Assembly (NCBI GenBank): GCA_963693085.1
Contig: OY856412.1
Span: 344,589,457-344,653,456, forward strand
Length of the DNA: 64,000 bases
Direction: 5' to 3'
Origin: Alisma plantago-aquatica
Lineage: Eukaryota > Streptophyta > Magnoliopsida > Alismatales > Alismataceae
Shown: in pieces, positions 23,295 to 35,900 of the stretch
Numbering within the stretch: position 1 is the stretch's first letter
How the letters are laid out: every line of letters begins with the position of its first letter
Position numbers and translations under genes: made by a program
Notes under the pieces: generated by a model
Seen by the model: only the letters and a program-made list of their open reading frames with translations
Database searches by the model: none
What the model was told of the DNA's origin: nothing

Positions 23295-23870
23295 TAGTGT
23301 CGGTTATTTAAGCCATTTAGCGTCGATTTTAATGCGACACCTATGTGGGAGCCGCTAAAAGGCAGATCCTTAGGCGTCAGTATTGAAACTGACGCCATAA
23401 CCCTTCACGCGCGAGCAGGGGGTATAAGCGTTAGTTATTAGAATGTAAACTGATGCCATAAACCTCTGCGCCATAGAAAGGGCGCCATATAGGGAACCAT
23501 AAGCGTCGGTTTATTAGTAAAAACTGACACCATATGACCATCTGCCACGGTCGTACTGGCCAGCACGGCCGTGTTGTTTGGCCAGCTGCCACAGCCGTGT
23601 TGTCCAGCACTGCCGTGGTATCTGGCCACCACGGCTGTGGTGTCTGGCCACCACGGCTGTGGTGTCTGGCTAATTAGAGAAATAGACGTCGGTTACTGAT
23701 ATGCCAACCGACGCCAAAACCTTTTGCGTCAGTTTCTTAATTATAACTAAAGCCATATCTTCTGCCTTAGGCATCCGTTTTTGTGTTTATTCGATGTTGT
23801 AATCAATTGTCGTCAGTTTTATACAAATAACCGACGCCGATTGTATGTTTTTTCTTATCAGTTTGCAGGC
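23295..23870. repeat. Left subterminal repeats of the CACTA element
   Basis: Words such as GTGTCGGTT, GCGTCGGTT, CAACCGACGCC and their degraded forms (GCGTTAGTTATT, GCGTCAGTT) recur in both orientations. In characterised CACTA elements, subterminal motifs like these bind the TNPA protein. Confidence 0.82.
23540..23672. repeat. GC-rich minisatellite with CCACGGCCGTGG palindromes
   Basis: About six copies of a 21-22-bp unit built from CTGGCCACCACGGCTGTGG variants lie inside the left subterminal region. The last two copies are nearly identical, which suggests recent slippage. Confidence 0.8.
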
Positions 23871-24220
23871 CTGCTGTGGCTGGTCGCAGGATGAGAACCT
23901 GCAGTTCATAACTGAACTGCAGGTTTATGACATCCATTGATATCAGCCAACAACAGGCCACAACCCTGCAAAATTAACATGATGGACAATATTATATATA
24001 TGTGATTCACACTCATGTATAAGAACATTTAATTCATATTATTTTTTCATCACACGCATGTAGAAACCAGTAGCAACCTACTGTTCCATTTATTTCATAT
24101 CTTTTCACATTCAGACACATGTAGAAACATTCATGTATTGATGATGTTCACACACATATGACAATTCATAAAAATTCATTCACATTCGTACAAAATTAAT
24201 TATGAGAACAAAGTTGTTAT

Positions 24221-27200
24221 TTATTCATCATTGTCATCATTGTTATCATTGCCAACAAAATTATATTTAAAAATTCCCACTCTTTGTAGGGCCTTTGCCC
24301 AATCTTCTCTTACAACATCTAATTCGTCTCTCATATAGGGAGCATGTACATCGAAACACTTTGCACCTGTGTTGAAGTCCTCAGTTTTAAAGACCTACAA
24401 AGAGAATGACGTATATACATAATTATATTAATATATAATTAGATTCATATATTTCATATTATCTAACAAGACTATGTATAACACCTGTTGTATGTTATCG
24501 ATTTCTAGTATGACATGTTTGATGATTAGGTCCATAAATCACATCACATAGTAGGCACATGCCCAACCGTTGTCTTGTGCAACACACTATAAATTGAAAC
24601 ATACAAAATATTCGAAAATACAACTAAGCACAGTTCACATAAATAATATATGCATTGGAGTCAGGAAATTACTTTCACATTGTCCCAAATGAGTGTCAGA
24701 TTTTTTTTCCTGGGGACCTTTCCTCCAACTTTTTTGTACTCTTGTAAAGCCCTATATATGTTAATGTAACACATCAAATTGCATAATTAAATAATAATGC
24801 AGTGACAAATGTTAACAAATATAAAAACATAAAATATTTCTCACGAGAATAATGGCCTTTTAATTGCATGTCCATATAATACATCCAACTCACTCCCCGC
24901 AAGATCTAGATAATAGACGATGAATGGCTTGGGGACAATAACTAATAACTCCCAGTGCTTACCACTATAGGTAACAAAGTAGAAAATTAATAACTCAATA
25001 TCCGCAATAAAAATGTAATTTGCTTAAGTCCAAATTTCAAGCAAAGTAAACTTACTCAACATTGAATGGAGCTATTATCACCGTCTTATTATTTTTGCCA
25101 AAATATTCAAAACCATCACAGTAGTATGAAGTAACTAAATGCAGGTCTGTATCTACAAGACTAATCAAAGATGGAACCAAAAATCCCACATGGGAAAACC
25201 CAAAATCTGTACATGTCTTGTGTAAGTGGATGCAAAACATGTATTACGTAAGCATTAATTTATAAGAAACTAGATTTTCATATATAAAACAAGGTATATG
25301 GATGTATAAACCAAATTTCCGTATGCATTAATCTCACCATATCCACAGCTCTACCATAGATGCGTTCAACCATTCATAACTAAACAACTCCAAAATATCT
25401 TGTATAAATATGTTGTTTCCGAATGTTTGACCTGTATTAATACGTATCCAAAACTTCTATTACGTATGCATTAATACGTATGCTAAACTTGCATAAATAG
25501 ATTGTTATCGTGTGATTTACCTACAACATTCTCTGGAATAGTAACATTTATAGGGTAATTTGGATAATGTTCGCCAATCCATATTGTAACACTCCTACAA
25601 TTAGGACCTATCGAGGCGTGTAGGTCCCCTGGAAGCCAACTTAGGAGTCGAGGAGGTGGAGGTCGAGATGTAGCGGGTCTCATCTTTTTGACCGATATAT
25701 ATAATTTCATATCAATTGACTCATATATATATACACACTAACAAATTAAAGTAATGAAAATTTATCATACAATATCAGTATAGAGGACATCCGCTTCGGG
25801 CCACAGTATCACTCCGCCTACTGCCTCACCAAGTGCTTCAGCATCTGGGTGTGCATGAGGCAGTGCAAGATTCGTCCATCCAGGGAGTACATGTATCGGG
25901 CTCACACGTACCATGCCATCTGGTACTGGACTCCCATGAAACATGCACCCTTTAAGGGGTGGGTAAGCCGATGCCTCTGCAATGATATATCCTTCACTTT
26001 TTAGTCGATATAGCTTCAACCCCTACAAATTTACGTAAAGAATGTTATATTTATATATACACAAACATATGATCTTGAACATACTAGCTATTATATATGC
26101 TATGAAATACTTACAGAGGACGTGCTAGGTTGTGGGTCTATAGGATTACTCCCAACCTCTACAGTACGAGCACTAGGAGAAAAGAGGTCCGTCACATGTA
26201 CTATTTGAGTGGCAGTCTGAGACACCTGCCACTTATTAATTGCTTCATGGAGTCTTTTATCAATTACTTCCTCTACTCTCCTATCAATTAAGGAATCTAC
26301 CTATACATGGATAAAAGAAATGTTAGTTTTTGATTATTGAATTCCCTTTCGCAATAACGTTCTAAAATAGGAATAAGTTACCTCAGCTTGTGAAAGTCCC
26401 GCTTTTGGGACAGGTTTGCGCTGGGTTGGCCCAAAGAACGCTTTGATGCCCACACCAGTGCCTGCACCCCTTACACGTCCCCAGAGCAACAGTCAGTTCA
26501 TCCCTTGTGCCCTGAGGGATGAACTTGCCTTCCTTCCTCTGCTCGTGCAGCTCCTGCTAATCACCATCAACAAAAATTTGTAAGTAAACATAACAATAAT
26601 CAATACTATTTTTGCTCTAAGATTTTATTTTTACCATTTTTGCAGCCACCTCAGCGGTTGCGGGATTCATTATCTCTCCCTTCTTGTTTTGCCTCCCAGC
26701 TATCCACATAGCATGGCGAGGTAGAGGTGCGGGAGCAACAGTAGAGGACTCTGCAGTCTCCTGAGTAGCTGTAGGCTAAGTAGACTCAGCCTGTAGTCTT
26801 TGGCAAACGCCTGCATATCCTCTTGGACCCATTGTATGGTCGTGCACATTCAGTGCACGCCTTTCTCGTTGAGCATCGCTGATAGCCTAGTTAGTTAGCA
26901 CATTGATTTGGTTAGTAACACTAAAGGTTAATCTTGAATAGGTGAATACATAAAAATGTATATTAATTAAATTTGGAGTGGCACTTAATACCTTGAATTC
27001 ATCTATTTTTCTTTAGGTAACAAACTCCTCCCAGTCTTTGGGGTCCAAGTAGTTCCATTACTGTGTGGCTTCCTTCTTCCTATATTTATTTTTTAAAGAG
27101 AATACAAACAAAAATTATTAGTGTAGAGTTAGTGAAATACTGATCAATGTCTAGAATTGGAATCAATCAAGAACCTATTCTCAGCATCGCGTATGTAATC

Positions 27201-28311
27201 TCTGGTGAGATTGGTCCTATAGTTCCTTAGGACCCTCCCACAACGTTGCATCACACATTTACGATGCAACTTTTAATCCAGATCAAATATGCTCTGCAAA
27301 TTAAATAGAATTGATATTAACTAGTATCCTAAAAGATAGTAATCTACACAAATAGAATTACAAATAATAATAACTCACGCATAGTTCCTTCCATATGTGG
27401 TCTTTCTTCCCCTTAGGAACTTTATGCCATGATTCTAGGATCCCATCATTATTTTTCTTAACATCTTCATCCCACCTCAAATTCTTCGCATCTATAGGAT
27501 TGGCAAACAAGCATTGAAATCGTGGTATTATAGGTAATTACCACATCACCTTGGCGGGAGAACCAGTTTTGGACTCCCCCGAAGTCGTCAATTTATACCT
27601 TCACGCACCACATTTCTGACAATCTTTCAAATCCACATAGTCCTTTTGAAATAATACACAACCATTCTTACATGCGTGTATCTTCTTGGCCTCCATTCCC
27701 ATTGGGAACAACAATTTCTTTAACATGTATGTTGAGATCGGCAGCTCATTTCCTTCAGGAAGAATTTCTTTCAACAAAGACAACAATGACGTGAATCTTT
27801 TATCGCTCCATCGATTGTTAGCTTTCCGTTTATGCAATCTCAACACAGCGCTAAGCTTCATAAACTTACAACCCATGAATAATGGTTTCTCAGCATCATG
27901 CATAATGTTTCTAAACATGGGAGGTGGATTAGTTTTGGTGTGCTCTACCCCACAACTATCTAGCATCGCATCAACGATCTCTACTAGAACTGATTCGTTC
28001 ACATCTACGTCATCGAAGGCAATTTCTTCTTCCACACAAGCATTGTTATCGTCATCCACTGGTTTCGAGTTTGAAATCTCTCCATGCTAGGGCCATTCTG
28101 TATAGCCTTGTACAATTCCGTTGCACATGACATGACTTTTGATTTCGTCACCAGTGCTGACTTTCAAGTTGTTACCGCAATGCCTACATGGATAGTAGAA
28201 CCTATCTCCAGGTTGTTTCCTATGTTCCTCTGCAAATCTAATAAATTGGTTAAGACCAGAAATAAACTCTGGGGTGCAGCGATTACGAATGGACATCCAT
28301 GATCTATCCAT
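24221..28311 (-). pseudogene. Fused CACTA gene: TNP2 N terminus joined to a TNPA/ULP1-type protein
   Basis: Transcribed leftward from the ATG at 28311. The N terminus (MDRSWM...) is a transposase-associated domain, followed by TNP2 text ending in HACKNGCVLF and a CxxCG pair near 27605, then a stretch holding IPRFQ. At about 27437 this runs without a frame change into the start of the second CACTA gene. Later exons show a Transposase_24-like region (27100-26400), a DUF8039-like exon (26022-25771), and a C-terminal ULP1-type cysteine protease with its His (HWELL), Asp (YYLDLAG) and Cys (NGWACAYY) in order. The last five exons are 25206-25056, 24964-24845, 24751-24673, 24586-24485 and 24394-24221. 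All have GT/AG borders and matching phases. In-frame stops occur near 28082, 27598, 27530 and 24540. It is a fossil gene, though its splice structure is intact. Confidence 0.82.
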
Positions 28312-28401
28312 TCTATGATCAAAGAGAAAACAAGTATATATTACAACAAGATTAGGGCCTAGGGTTAACATATTAGAGTTTTTGCATGGTTAAAACTTTA
28401 C

Positions 28402-29034
28402 GCCAACAAATGCATGTGCTTTCATTCTTATATATAATAAATGTGTACCACCTATTCTATTCTTGAACACCTAATCTCACTAGTAAGTGTATAATGTGTA
28501 TTGGATTTTCAAGAAAATTTCGGTAGCATTTCCCCCCTGTTCTCCAAGTACATATGTACTTAGAGAACAAACGGGGAAATGCTACCGAAATTTTCTTGAA
28601 AACCCAATACACATTATACACTTACATCCTAAGTGAGATTAGGTGTTCAAGAACAGTCCCAAACCGGGGACTATCCAAGATTTACTCCTAATGAGTAAAT
28701 CTTGGACGGGTTTCTAGGCCAACAAATACATGTGCTGCCATTCTTATATATAATAAATGTGTACCACCTATCCCATTCTTGAACACCTAATCTCACTAGT
28801 AAGTGTATAATGTGTATTGGGTTTTCAAAAAAAATTCGGCAGCATTTCCCCGCTGTTCTCTAAGTACATATGTACTTAGATAACAAACGGGGAAATGTTG
28901 CCTAAATTTTCTTAAAAACCCAATACACATTATACACTTACATCCAAAGTGAGATTAGGTGTTCAAGAACTGTCTCAAACCGGGGACTATCCAAGATTTA
29001 CTCCTAATGAGTAAATCTGGGACGGGTTTCTAGG
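28402..29034. repeat. Two tandem 316-bp repeats, each holding a long hairpin
   Basis: Units 28402-28717 and 28718-29033 start GCCAACAAAT and differ by a few percent. A third copy begins at 29034 but fades after about 30 bases. Each unit contains an inverted repeat with arms of over 90 bases (28462-28651 and 28778-28967), centred on the palindrome AGTACATATGTACT. The pair lies directly upstream of the transposase start codon, so it probably overlaps the promoter. Confidence 0.92.
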
Positions 29035-29279
29035 ACAAAAAATACATGTATATATGTTGTCATTCCAATACCTACAATCCTAGTTTCATCATTCATATCC
29101 TAGGTTTCATGTAACATCATTTAATCTAGGTATCATATTCTATAACATTGATTTCAACATTTTGAGTGTCCATGCATGTTCATCATCAAGATAAAGACAC
29201 ACATAATTAAATTAGTATGACCTAGGGATGGAGAGATATTTCATTATTGATTTCAAAATTTCAAACTAGCTCAACAAAT

Positions 29280-29535
29280 ATAAATCAGTAGATGATTAAA
29301 TAATTTTAAAAAGTAGATGAACAAATAAAGCACTAAATTTAAATAATGTGATGAATAAAAAATCATTAGATGAACAAATGAGTAGATAAGTAAATACAAA
29401 TCAGTATTTAAGTAAATATAAATTAGCACATAAGTAAATACAAATCAGTAGATAAGTAAATACTAATCAGTAGATATATCAATTCAAATCAGTAGATAAG
29501 ATGAATTCAAATCAGTAGATAAGTACTCAAACATG
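29280..29535. repeat. AT-rich minisatellite
   Basis: Words built on AAATCAGTAGATAAGTAAAT recur about eight times with variable spacing. The array separates the hairpin repeats from a GC-rich tract. Confidence 0.7.
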
Positions 29536-29539
29536 TATA

Positions 29540-29905
29540 ACATCTAACCCATTGCCAGCACCCTGAGGGTAGGGGGCCAGGAGAAGGAGCAAGGAGCAAG
29601 AAGAGGAGGAAGAAGGGTACCAGGTGCAGCGAGCCGGTGGCCGGAGAAGCAAGCAGGAGAGAGGGCGACGATGAGCGGCTGACCAATAGGAGACAGAGCA
29701 GTGACGGCGAGGAGAGGACCGTCGACGGTGAGCGGCCGACTAGGAGGCAGCATCGGCGATGAGAGGAGTAGTAGCAGGAGCGTCAAACAGGAGTGGTGGC
29801 GGCACGGGGGAGCAACGGCAGCGGGGGCAACGACCGCTGGGGAAACGACAGCGGGAGCAACGGCGGCGGGGAGCACCGGCAACAATCGCCAGACCTAGCT
29901 GTAGG
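29540..29905. other. GC-rich tract in the CACTA element
   Basis: The tract is rich in GCGGCG, GGGGAGCAACGG and GGCGAGGAG words and contrasts sharply with AT-rich neighbours. Open frames on either strand give low-complexity Ala/Pro or Gly/Thr peptides without a recognisable domain. It may be the untranslated first exon or promoter of the transposase gene. Confidence 0.5.
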
Positions 29906-29959
29906 TTCGCAATGAAACATAGACAATGGGGAAAAGTTCTTTGTTTCGCGGGGCTATTA

Positions 29960-30525
29960 ACTGTACCATAGGCGTCGGTTATTCAAAAAAACCGACACAT
30001 AAAACTAAAGGTGTCAATTATAAAAACACACCGACACCTATTCTCAATAATAGTCGTCGATTTTTACTACAAAAAAACCGACGTCTATCTACATATGCCG
30101 ATTAAAAAAATTGTTCTCGATTACTGACCATAGTCGTCGGTTTCTTTCGAAAATCGACGCTGAAAGGGTGTGAAAAATTTCCCGGGAACATCGTGGGAAA
30201 ATCCATAAGCGTCGGTTATTGTAGTAAAACCGACGACCAAAATGTGCCCAATTTCTGTCTCGTGAATAACCTTTCGTCGTCGGTTTAATAGTTAATAACC
30301 GACGTCATATGTTAAATTTTGGTGGTAATTTTTTCACTGAAAATTTTGGATTTTTCGGTTAATTTTAGGCGTCAATTTATTATTAGGGAACCGACACTGA
30401 ATAAAAGTGATACACGTGTCTGGTCGCCCTTCACAGATAGATGTCACTTTTTTATTAAACCGACGCTTTAGGTTTTAGGTGTCGGTGTATTTATACAACC
30501 GACGCCGTTAAAAGTAACGTTATAA
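29960..30525. repeat. Right subterminal repeats of the CACTA element
   Basis: More than ten copies of GCGTCGGTT or its complement AACCGACGC occur, often paired as inverted repeats around AT-rich loops (for example 29970-29997 and 30208-30235). Confidence 0.85.
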
Positions 30526-30543
30526 GCCATTTCTGCAGTAGTG

Positions 30544-30546
30544 CCA
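30544..30546. repeat. CACTA target-site duplication CCA (right)
   Basis: Matches CCA at 23271-23273. Three-base duplications are the rule for CACTA elements. Confidence 0.85.
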
Positions 30547-32771
30547 GAGTATTTTTGGGACTATTTAGAACTTTGGCGGAGACTCTGTGAAATAACAAAG
30601 CAAAACCCTCGTTTACATATGCACGTGGTTGTACAACAATGAGGGATGTGTTGAAGTTTGGGACCGCCCAAACGAATAGCTGCAACTAGAAGAGACACAA
30701 CGCATGCTAAAATGGTTTTGTGAACCAAGGAGAAAAACCAACCCGGGATTGTGTTGACGCAAGGAGGCTTGGTAGGCCGGATTTGTAACCCCTACGTAAG
30801 GGATGCAAAATGCACCGACGCACCCGGTTAAAGGATTTCGGGATCGCCCTGGCCCAAATCCAGTTAGGTTGCCCCACCATGTGTTTGCGAAGATGATATG
30901 CAATTGTGTTCCTCAATTATCCTATGAGCAAGAACCCATATATAATGAAGAAGGAAGTATCAAAATCCCTCAATATGGGACTAAAACATTGCCTTTACTT
31001 TTAAAATGCAACAAAAACACAACTTAATGAACTCGGCAAGTAAGATCTATTCTGTAAGATGGGAGATAGTGCACCTCCATTGTTCCAGTAGTTGGTTATG
31101 TATGGTCAGTATTGATAAACTATACCAACTACAAAGGACACTTTTGGTAGATCACGAGCGTTAGTTGGATTTAAACTACCGTATTGTTATTTTTCTGGGT
31201 AACATAGGGTATATCATTTATTTTATATTCATGTAGAAGATCCATGTGTGTACAAAAAGGAACAATGATTCTCTAGTTTATTAGAAAGGAGTCTTTTGAG
31301 GACGTAGTATTAACGAAATGCTAGGTACTTAGCCATGCGCCAATGAACAAAACAGCAACAACATTCATGCTAGGGTGTGTTCTTGTTAGAGCATATATGG
31401 TTCAAACTTAGAATAGAACATGTTCACACCATAAGGGTGACAATGTGCTTCACATAAATGTAAACACAAAACACAAGAATAATTTTCTTTGTTATCTAAA
31501 ATGAAAAGGGATTCATTTATAGGAGATGCATAATAATGTACGAGGTTCTAAATTGGGCACTAAGAAATTTAGAGAGAGTGGTGCGAGGCTAGTACAAATA
31601 GACCGTGTAACTTTTTACAGTAAATTCTAGTCAAACAAGCATATTGACCATCTCACTTGCTTATGTAATCTGGAATAAGAAGTGTTCGACCAAGGGGTTT
31701 AAGACAAGTGTCAGATCTTGCTCATCTTATCGCGATGGAATAGGAAAAGCATAAGGATCTCATGCTCAGCTCCAAAATCGTCTGACTGCAGTGAAGGAAA
31801 GAGTAGCAATGCAGAGCTTGCAGGTGGCAACATAATGGCCTACAAGAGGCAACTATCGGGTCCTCCATGGGCTGTTGTGGGGGGTCTTGAAGTACTATCG
31901 TGGTTGGAAAGAGGAGAAGACGGTCTCACCGCAGAGTCAAGCATGATTGAAGATAGGAAGTTAAGTAAATTTTACAATTTGGGGGACAGTAGGAGAAGAA
32001 GACGGGGCCAGATTGTGGATGAAGTGAGCGCCATCAGGGAGAGAGTGGAATCAGGGAGAGACGAGGGAGATCAGGAAGGGAGTCGTGCGAAAAAGCATGG
32101 GCGGAAACTTCAATACGCGTGAGAAAGAGGAGCGTGTTTTTTTGAGTTTTGAATGAGAAAGTATATGTAGTTAGCTAGCTACATTTATTGTATTTACATT
32201 ATTATATTGTGCATCTAAAAGTGATTTTTACTACAAGTATACTACATGTAAACAGAATAAATGTAGTTCATTCATATTTTTTTGGAGTGAAGTATATAAG
32301 AAAATATATGAAGCGTCCGTATAAACTTCACATACGGGGAATATGTATAGCTGCACATTATTTTTTCATTTACTTGAGCAAGCCATAATTTCGCATGTAC
32401 ATGTGCAAATGGATTTTCTTATAGTCTAGATGAGGTGATGGTGTTTATACTTTGTTCTCCAATTGTTGCATGAGGTATAATCTAAGAATATGATATGTGG
32501 ACAAAGAAAACATGCACAATCTCACAATTGTATTGTCGTTATGCATGTAAAAAGACAAAAGGAGGAGAGAATGATTTATTACCTTTCTTCCCCTTTTTTC
32601 TTTATGATTTCATAAAGACAAAAGAAATGCGGGTTTGAGTCCACATAATCAATCCCTATAATCTATATATGTAGGGAGCCTGCATTACTTCATCGTTAAG
32701 GGGTTTAGATTTACTATGGCTGATCCCTTAGTGCATTTTGTTTCAGCCAATCTTAGCCACTCACTAATCTC
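30547..32771. other. Unassigned sequence between CACTA and the copia element
   Basis: No transposon domain or RNA gene was recognised. A 134-codon frame on the plus strand (31718-32122) has a basic, Ser/Arg/Glu-rich content but no family resemblance. The left part continues the sequence at 23051-23273. The right end (ATCTC) is the target duplication of the next element. Confidence 0.5.
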
Positions 32772-32929
32772 TATTGAGCTTAAGGTGAAGATGTTGTCGT
32801 GGCCAGCTCTGAGCTGAGTCACTCGACATTGTATTTATACAAGCCAGGATAACATGGACCAATTACATAAGAGAAACATAATTGCATAACAGACCCCGAT
32901 AGTTATTATAAAAGCTATGTAGTCTAATA
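32772..32929 (-). repeat. 3' LTR of the Ale-like copia element
   Basis: This is 158 bp, pairing with 37880-38037. On the plus strand it begins TATTGAG where the partner has TGTTGAG, so its final CA (element strand) has mutated to TA. Both copies share the unusual other end. Confidence 0.9.
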
Positions 32930-35900
32930 CCCCCCCGCAAGCTGTGGATTAGAAAATCTAATGCCCAGCTTGTGAATCAACCTCTGAAACTGTAAACGGG
33001 GAAGTGCCTTCGTGAAGAGATCTGCTAGCTGATCCTCTGAAGAGACAAATTTGGTAACGAGTAATCCAAGAGCAACCTTCTCCCGTACAAAATGATAGTC
33101 CATTTCAATGTGTTTGGAGCGAGCATGAAACACAGGATTAGTAGATAAGTGAAGAGCACTCAGATTGTCACAGTAGAGTAGACTGGGTCCAACTTGATAT
33201 ACGCGAAGGTCTTTCATAAGATTGGCAAGCCAAGTTAATTCAGCTGCAGTGATGGAGAGAGATCTGTACTCTGCTTCAGTGCTAGATTTTGCGACATTAT
33301 GTTGTTTCTTAGAGGACCAGCTGATACAGGTAAAGCCGACAAAGGTGCAAAACCCACTGGTCGATCTTTGAGTATTCGGGCATCCATCCCAGTCAGCATC
33401 AGAGAAGGCTGAGAGACAAAGATTAGATGATGGGAAAATTTGTAAACCACAGGCTATCGTTTTCTTAAGATATCTGAGTATGCGTTTGACTAGAGCAAAA
33501 TGGCCAACTGTTGGATGATGCATATAATGAGATACAATATTAATAGCATAAGTCAAATCAGGTCTTGTAAGAGATAGATATTGTAAGCAACCAACCAGTT
33601 GTCTATAGTGATTAACATCACACAGCTCCATTTGATCCAATTTTTGAAGTTCCTTGGAGAAAGTTGAGCTGAGAGGGGTAGAAGCAGGTTTACAATTGAA
33701 CATGTCTTCTCGTTGTAACAACTCAGCAATATATTTAGATGGATGAAGTAGAAGACCGGATGTATTAGTAGTGACCTCAATGCCCAAGAAGTGGTGAATA
33801 TCACCAAGATTTCGCATTGAGAATTCAGATTCGAGTTGCTTGATGAGCTTTGTTAGAAGGACTGAGTTGTTGCCAGTGATGATAATATCGTCCACATACA
33901 GGAGAAGGTAAGCAATATCATTGTGTTGTGTATAAATAAAGAGAGAGGGATCAGCTGAACTGATAGTTAACCCCATATCGAAGAGATGCAGGCTAATTCG
34001 ATTATACCACGCCCTTGGAGCTTGCTTGAGGTCATATTAAGCTTTATGTAAATGACAGACATGATCCGGAAAGGTAGCATGTATAAATCCTGGTGGCTAA
34101 GTCATGTAGACAGGAATATCCAGAGTTGCATTTAAGAAGGCATTGCACACATCCAATTGTTGAATGGTCCATTTCAGAGATTATTCTATGGTTAGCACAA
34201 CTTTGATAGTTGGAGATTTAATCACAGGACTAAATGTTTCAAGATAGTCAATGCCTTCCTCTTGTGTAAATCCTTTTGCAACTAGCCGAGCCTTGAACCT
34301 ATCCAAGGAACCATCAGATTTAAGCTTTGTTTTGAAGACCCATTTACTGCCAACAACATTCATATTAGGAGTACGAGGTACCAATGTCCAAGTATGATTT
34401 TGATGTAAAGCCTCCAACTCAACTAGCATAGTTGATCTCCATTTATCATTTTTGAGAGCACTCTAAATAGTTTTTGGAATGCTTGGGGAAGACATGGTTG
34501 TGCTAAGAGCATATTTGGGATTCGGTTTGACAATTCCTAACTTCCACCGAGTCATCATTGGATGTTTGGGAGCAATGTCAAGGGGAGTGATAGTGGTGGG
34601 GGAAGAAGAAGAAGGAGTATATTGTTGAGGAGGGATAACCGAGTCATGTGTAGGAGTACTAGTGTGACACCCAACTGAACTGTGCACAATAGATATGACT
34701 GGCGCATTGATATCATTCTGAGAAACATCAGTACAATTATTGACATCCATGACAGTGTTAGGAGAGGAGGAAGACAGAAGGCTGTCATTTGCAGAAATAC
34801 TAGATGGTGGGTCTTCAAGAAATTCAGAATAACTCAATATATCAGTTAATACAGGTGATGACACCCGATTGTCCTTGAATGGGAAAATGAATTCATCAAA
34901 GAACACATGCTTGGATATATATAGCTTGTGTGTTGAAATATGAAAACACTTATAACCTTTGTGTTGAGCACTATATCCCAGAAACACACAGGGTAGAGAA
35001 CGAGGTTCCAATTTATCCTTTGCATATGGTCGCAAGTAGGGATAACAGAGAACACCAAATACCTTAAGAGAAGAGTAGTTGACTTGTTGTTTGTATAAAG
35101 AGTAAAATGGTGTTTGCATGGCAAGTACAGTAGACGGTAGTCGATTGATTAAGTATACAGCAGTAGCAAAGGCATCATCCCAGTAGGATTTCGGTACTTG
35201 TGCTTCAAACATCATAGATAGGCCAAGTTCAACAACATGGCGATGTTTGCGTTCAACAGCTCCATTTTGAGCATGATCATGTGGACAAGATAGGCGATGA
35301 AGAATACCCTGCTGAGAAAAGAAAGTTTTAAGATGATTATTAACAAACTCTCCTCCTCCATTAGTTTGAACCATCTTGATTTGAGCACTAAATTGATCTC
35401 GTAGAAAAGCACATAGAGAGACAAAATTAGCATAGAACTCATCTTTATTACGCAAAAGAATGAACCAAGTGAACCTGGTACAATCATCTATTACAAGAGC
35501 AAAGTAGTTAAAGCCTGCTTTGGAGGTAACTGGAGCTTTACCCCAAACATCACAGTACAAAAGTTGAAAAGGAGTGCTAGACACCGAATGAGGTACATTA
35601 GTAGAGAGCTTTCTACTCTTGCTTATTTGGCAGCTGTTACAAGTTTTCTTTGTAGTACTACTAGAATGAATCAGCTTGTTTTTAAGAAGTTGCAAAAAGA
35701 CATCATGATTGGGATGTCCAAGTCACTAATGCCAGATATCACCACTGGCTTTATTGACGGTATTGCAGAAGAAGGAAGACTTCAGATTATCAGCCTTGAC
35801 AGCTGAGGAAGATGAGCTATGAGGAATTCATGAGCTGGAATTAGATGACGAGGCTTGAAGAAGATACAGGCCGTCCTTGCATCTACCTTGAGCTAGAGTT

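Larger units (their letters stand above)
23274..30543 (-). mobile_element. CACTA (En/Spm) DNA transposon
   Basis: The element begins CACTAGTACA and ends TGCAGTAGTG, so its inverted ends start CACTA on both sides. It is flanked by the 3-bp target duplication CCA (23271-23273 and 30544-30546). The first 19 bases of the two ends match at about 12 positions. Subterminal regions are packed with GGCGTCGGTT-type words on both sides, typical of CACTA transposase binding sites. The single gene lies on the minus strand. Length is 7,270 bp. An internal deletion has removed the catalytic core of the transposase, so it is non-autonomous. Confidence 0.94.

Noticed and set aside
29544..29885. A 113-codon Ala/Pro-rich frame on the minus strand
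   Set aside because: Low-complexity composition from GC-rich simple words within the CACTA element, no domain, and competing frames of similar length on the other strand.
31718..32122. A 134-codon open frame in the unassigned region, possible small host gene
   Set aside because: No family resemblance, low-complexity Arg/Glu/Ser content and no visible promoter, intron or conserved partner. A frame this long is plausible by chance in a 2.2-kb stretch.
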